Positions 7,684 through 9,416 of a stretch of 9,416 nt of DNA are shown here, in pieces. The notes below the pieces were generated by a model. It was given only the letters and a program-made list of their open reading frames with translations, did no database searches and was not told where the DNA came from. Position 1 is the first letter of the stretch. Each line of letters begins with the position of its first letter. Source of the DNA: Planctomycetota bacterium. GTDB taxonomy: Bacteria > Planctomycetota > PUPC01 > JACPCR01. The DNA lies in NCBI GenBank assembly GCA_030740295.1, contig JASLXP010000834.1, positions 1 through 9,416 of the forward strand, in the 5' to 3' direction. A program made the position numbers and the translations under genes.

Positions 7684-7711
7684 GAGTAATGAGTAATGTG
7701 TAATAAGTAAG
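7684..7711 (-). repeat. Heptamer repeat immediately upstream of the sucA start
   Basis: On the plus strand there are four consecutive 7-bp units: GAGTAAT (7684), GAGTAAT (7691), GTGTAAT (7698) and AAGTAAG (7705). On the minus strand this is an ATTACTC-type array ending eight bases before the sucA ATG. It therefore occupies the position where a ribosome binding site would be expected. Confidence 0.85.
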
Positions 7712-7847
7712 TGGGGCTTGTGGCGTCCGATTGAGTATGGCAAGGCGGCTTGGATGGATCACCGAAGAGAACTGGCCGGGCAAGAAATTCAGGATCGGAT
7801 CCGCAGAATCGAAAACCACCGGATCTTACCTGACACACTTACACAAT

Positions 7848-7868
7848 TAGGTATTACGCACTACGCAT
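7848..7868 (-). repeat. Heptamer repeat overlapping the moeB stop codon
   Basis: On the minus strand three 7-bp units, ATGCGTA, GTGCGTA and ATACCTA, span 7868-7848. The stop codon TAG (7863-7861) is made from the junction of the first two units, so the last residues of the MoeB-like protein are encoded by repeat. The remainder of the 185-bp gap (7712-7847) shows no gene. Confidence 0.75.
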
Positions 7869-8991
7869 ACCGCGGCATATCCGGTTCGATCCGGCTCGCC
7901 CAGGCATCGATGCCCCCTTGCAGGTTCTTCAGCTTGCGGAAACCGGCCTGGTGGAGGAACTGCAGCGCCTTAAGACTGCGGATGCCTTTGTGGCAGAGAA
8001 GAACTATTTCCTGAGCGCTGTTGAGCTGATTGATCTCGTTCGTGAACTGGCTGAGGGGCACGAGCCTCGCCCCGTCGATATGGCAAATCTCCCATTCGTG
8101 CGGCTCACGGACATCGACCAGTAGCATGTCCTCGTTGTTATCAATCTTGGTCTTGAGGTCTTCAACAGTAAGCTGGACGTCGGCGATACTCTCGATGACC
8201 GGTAATTCCTCCATTCCGCAGAAATGTTCATAATCGATGAGTTCCTTAATCTCGGGCGCGTTCGGATCTTTTCGCAGCTTGAGCTCTGTGAAGCTCATGG
8301 CCAGCGCGTCGTAGATCATAAGGCGTCCGATGAGCGGTTCGCCGATGCCGGTGATGAGCTTGATGGCCTCGGTCGCCTGGATGACGCCGATAATACCGGG
8401 CAGCACACCAAAGACTCCACCTTCCGCACAACTCGGCACCATGCCCGGAGGAGGAGGCTCAGGATACAGATCGCGATAGTTGGGCCCACGGGTAGCATCG
8501 AACACGCTGGCCTGGCCTTCGAATCGGAAGATGCTCCCGTAAACATTGGGCTTGCCCAGCAGGACACACGCGTCGTTGACCAGGTAACGGGTCGGGAAGT
8601 TATCCGTGCCATCGGCAATGACGTCATAGTCTCGCAAGATCTCGAGCGCATTATCGGACGTCAGGCGCGTCTCATAGAGCTCGACTTCGGCGAACGGATT
8701 GATGTCGAGAATCGTCTCTTTGGCTGAATCCAGCTTGGGGCGTCCGACATCCTTAGTGCCGTGAATCACCTGTCGCTGCAGATTCGTATTATCCACGACG
8801 TCGAAATCCATGATGCCAAGCTTACCGACCCCGGCGGCCGCCAGATAAAGAAGCAGGGGCGAGCCCAACCCGCCTGTGCCGACGCAAAGCACCGAGGCAT
8901 CCTTGAGCTTCTGCTGACCTTCGAGGCCCACCTCAGGCATGATCAGGTGGCGGCTGTAGCGAAAGATTTCTTCATTCGAAAGATTGCCCAT
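7861..8991 (-). CDS. moeB: MoeB/ThiF-family adenylyltransferase fused to rhodanese domain (MoeZ type)
   Basis: A 376-residue two-domain protein, typical for MoeBR/MoeZ/Uba4-like enzymes. They adenylate the C-terminal Gly-Gly of a ubiquitin-fold sulfur carrier (MoaD, ThiS or CysO type) and then form its thiocarboxylate. Residues 1-260 are the E1-like domain: RYSRHLIMPE (11-20), VGTGGLG (37-43, ATP loop), DFDVVDNTNLQRQ (62-74), GTDNFPTRYLVND (128-140) and VPSCAEGG with Cys188. Residues about 275-376 are rhodanese, with LLCHKGIRS (331-339; active Cys333) and LQGGIDAW. The usual zinc CxxC pairs are absent: N171/D174 occupy the first, and the second is replaced by a shortened NAPEI. This pattern resembles a zinc-less class I recall from cyanobacteria. 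GGGAG precedes the ATG. No carrier-protein gene is adjacent, so the partner pathway is open. Confidence 0.95.
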   Translation of the reverse strand: MGNLSNEEIFRYSRHLIMPEVGLEGQQKLKDASVLCVGTGGLGSPLLLYLAAAGVGKLGIMDFDVVDNTNLQRQVIHGTKDVGRPKLDSAKETILDINPFAEVELYETRLTSDNALEILRDYDVIADGTDNFPTRYLVNDACVLLGKPNVYGSIFRFEGQASVFDATRGPNYRDLYPEPPPPGMVPSCAEGGVFGVLPGIIGVIQATEAIKLITGIGEPLIGRLMIYDALAMSFTELKLRKDPNAPEIKELIDYEHFCGMEELPVIESIADVQLTVEDLKTKIDNNEDMLLVDVREPHEWEICHIDGARLVPLSQFTNEINQLNSAQEIVLLCHKGIRSLKALQFLHQAGFRKLKNLQGGIDAWASRIEPDMPRYA

Positions 8992-8999
8992 GAGGGATT

Positions 9000-9004
9000 C
9001 TCCC
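9000..9004 (-). promoter_or_regulatory. Shine-Dalgarno site for moeB-like gene
   Basis: GGGAG on the minus strand lies eight bases before the ATG at 8991. It supports that start. Confidence 0.7.
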
Positions 9005-9095
9005 TTACTGTAAGTAGTTGAATATCAATATGTTTGGCCAACTCGTCGCTAACTGGCCGTCTGGATTTCTATGTCTTCCGTCGCTGGAGGCCGGG

Positions 9096-9123
9096 ATTAT
9101 AGGGTCGAGGATCGGCATTTCAA
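9096..9123 (-). promoter_or_regulatory. Sigma-70-like promoter for moeB-like gene
   Basis: On the minus strand TTGAAA (9123-9118, five of six to the -35 consensus) and TATAAT (9101-9096, perfect -10) are separated by 16 bp. The predicted transcript would start near 9089, giving a leader of about 100 nt before the ATG at 8991. It lies in the divergent gap just downstream of a heptamer repeat. Confidence 0.55.
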
Positions 9124-9131
9124 TAATGCTG

Positions 9132-9159
9132 GATACTCGACGCTGGATGCTCGATACTC
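9132..9159 (+). repeat. Heptamer repeat in the divergent gap
   Basis: Four contiguous 7-bp units on the plus strand: GATACTC (9132), GACGCTG (9139), GATGCTC (9146) and GATACTC (9153). The array ends the upstream side of the predicted moeB promoter, nine bases from its -35 box. It is the same unit as the arrays flanking the sucA/HAD-YvcK gap. Between 9160 and 9253 I see no gene or convincing site. Confidence 0.85.
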
Positions 9160-9253
9160 GCTTGCTTTCAAACCCAACAGCGCCATGCAACACATACTCA
9201 CCCCTCCGAGCCCTCCCTCTTGCCTCGTTACTCGATGGCTGGCCTGAATTCAC

Positions 9254-9274
9254 TTTCCTGATCACTGATTCCTG
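9254..9274 (+). repeat. Heptamer repeat immediately before the DUF3524 gene start
   Basis: Three contiguous units, TTTCCTG, ATCACTG and ATTCCTG, end four bases before the ATG at 9279. As at sucA, the repeat occupies the ribosome-binding-site position, and no Shine-Dalgarno motif is visible. Confidence 0.7.
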
Positions 9275-9278
9275 ACCG

Positions 9279-9416
9279 ATGCACATCCTGGCTCTTGAAC
9301 CTTACATGACGGGCTCCCATAGATCGTTTCTAGATGGTCTGAAGACACACTCAAACCACAGCATCGAGATCCGGGGCCTTCCCGGCCGGAGATGGAAATG
9401 GAGAATGCGGGCCTCT
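9279..9416 (+). CDS. DUF3524-type glycosyltransferase, tRNA-queuosine mannosyltransferase homologue (N-terminus only)
   Basis: An open frame of 46 codons runs from ATG 9279 to the window edge. It begins MHILALEPYMTGSHRSFLDG and contains LPGRRWKWRMRAS at residues 34-46. The ALEPYxxGSHxxFLDG opening and the LPxRxWxWRMR segment are the N-terminal hallmarks of the DUF3524 family, whose animal member GTDC1/QTMAN mannosylates queuosine in tRNA-Asp. The C-terminal GT-B half with the nucleotide-sugar site lies outside the window. The bacterial substrate is inferred from family only; free queuosine, tRNA or another glycoside are possible. The gene is divergent from moeB with a 287-bp gap and has no visible Shine-Dalgarno site. 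The start fits the family N-terminus exactly. Confidence 0.78.
   Translation, partial: MHILALEPYMTGSHRSFLDGLKTHSNHSIEIRGLPGRRWKWRMRAS

Noticed and set aside
7676..7819. 48-codon upstream extension of sucA to an ATG at 7819
   Set aside because: It translates the heptamer repeat and intergenic DNA (YYTLLITHQ), and the family N-terminus begins at 7675 with the expected total length of 934.
7798..7825. GATCCG/CGGATC inverted repeat as a terminator after moeB
   Set aside because: Only a 6-bp stem with a 16-nt loop and no T-run.
9018..9275. 85-codon plus-strand frame in the divergent gap, and the 93-codon minus-strand frame opposite it
   Set aside because: Both run through the heptamer repeats and the predicted promoter, and neither resembles a protein family.

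Overview
The window is bacterial chromosomal DNA, moderately GC-rich by eye. It holds seven protein genes separated by unusually repeat-rich intergenic gaps. I saw no tRNA, rRNA, CRISPR array, transposase, phage gene or recognisable defence system. The gene content (Gfo/Idh/MocA oxidoreductase, glycoside-hydrolase-like TIM barrel, stand-alone 2-oxoglutarate dehydrogenase E1, bacterial DUF3524 glycosyltransferase) and the degenerate intergenic repeats suggest a free-living aerobic heterotroph, perhaps from an environmental phylum such as Planctomycetota, Verrucomicrobiota or Hydrogenedentota. That taxonomic guess is weak.

Layout, left to right. At 1-345 (+) is the 3' end of a Gfo/Idh/MocA-family oxidoreductase. 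At 346-565 is a convergent gap with a 16-bp tandem array and an inverted copy of its unit. At 566-1336 (-) is a short-chain dehydrogenase (SDR), and at 1416-2942 (-) an unrecognised two-domain protein resembling a TIM-barrel glycoside hydrolase. At 2971-4644 (-) is a fusion of a HAD-type phosphatase domain to a YvcK/CofD-like gluconeogenesis-factor domain. The gap 4645-4870 carries heptamer repeats. At 4871-7675 (-) is sucA, the 2-oxoglutarate dehydrogenase E1 subunit, without sucB or lpd beside it. The gap 7676-7860 again carries heptamer repeats. At 7861-8991 (-) is a MoeB/ThiF-type adenylyltransferase fused to a rhodanese domain. The divergent gap 8992-9278 holds a good sigma-70-like promoter for that gene and more repeats. 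At 9279-9416 (+) is the first 46 codons of a DUF3524-type glycosyltransferase, related to tRNA-queuosine mannosyltransferase, running off the window.

How the genes may work together. Five genes run leftward from 8991 to 566. The only tight spacing is HAD-YvcK to the TIM-barrel protein (28 bp), and these two may share a transcript. The SDR follows after 79 bp with its own strong ribosome binding site. SucA is central carbon metabolism, and YvcK-family proteins are known to be needed for growth on gluconeogenic and TCA-cycle carbon sources, so their adjacency is suggestive. The SDR, TIM-barrel protein and Gfo/Idh/MocA protein look like sugar or polyol catabolism. The MoeB-rhodanese and the tRNA glycosyltransferase belong to sulfur-transfer and tRNA-modification chemistry and have no visible functional tie to the rest.

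The most unusual non-coding feature is a recurring class of 7-bp-period degenerate repeats at five places. Several abut or overlap start or stop codons. The most unusual protein feature is the HAD-YvcK fusion.
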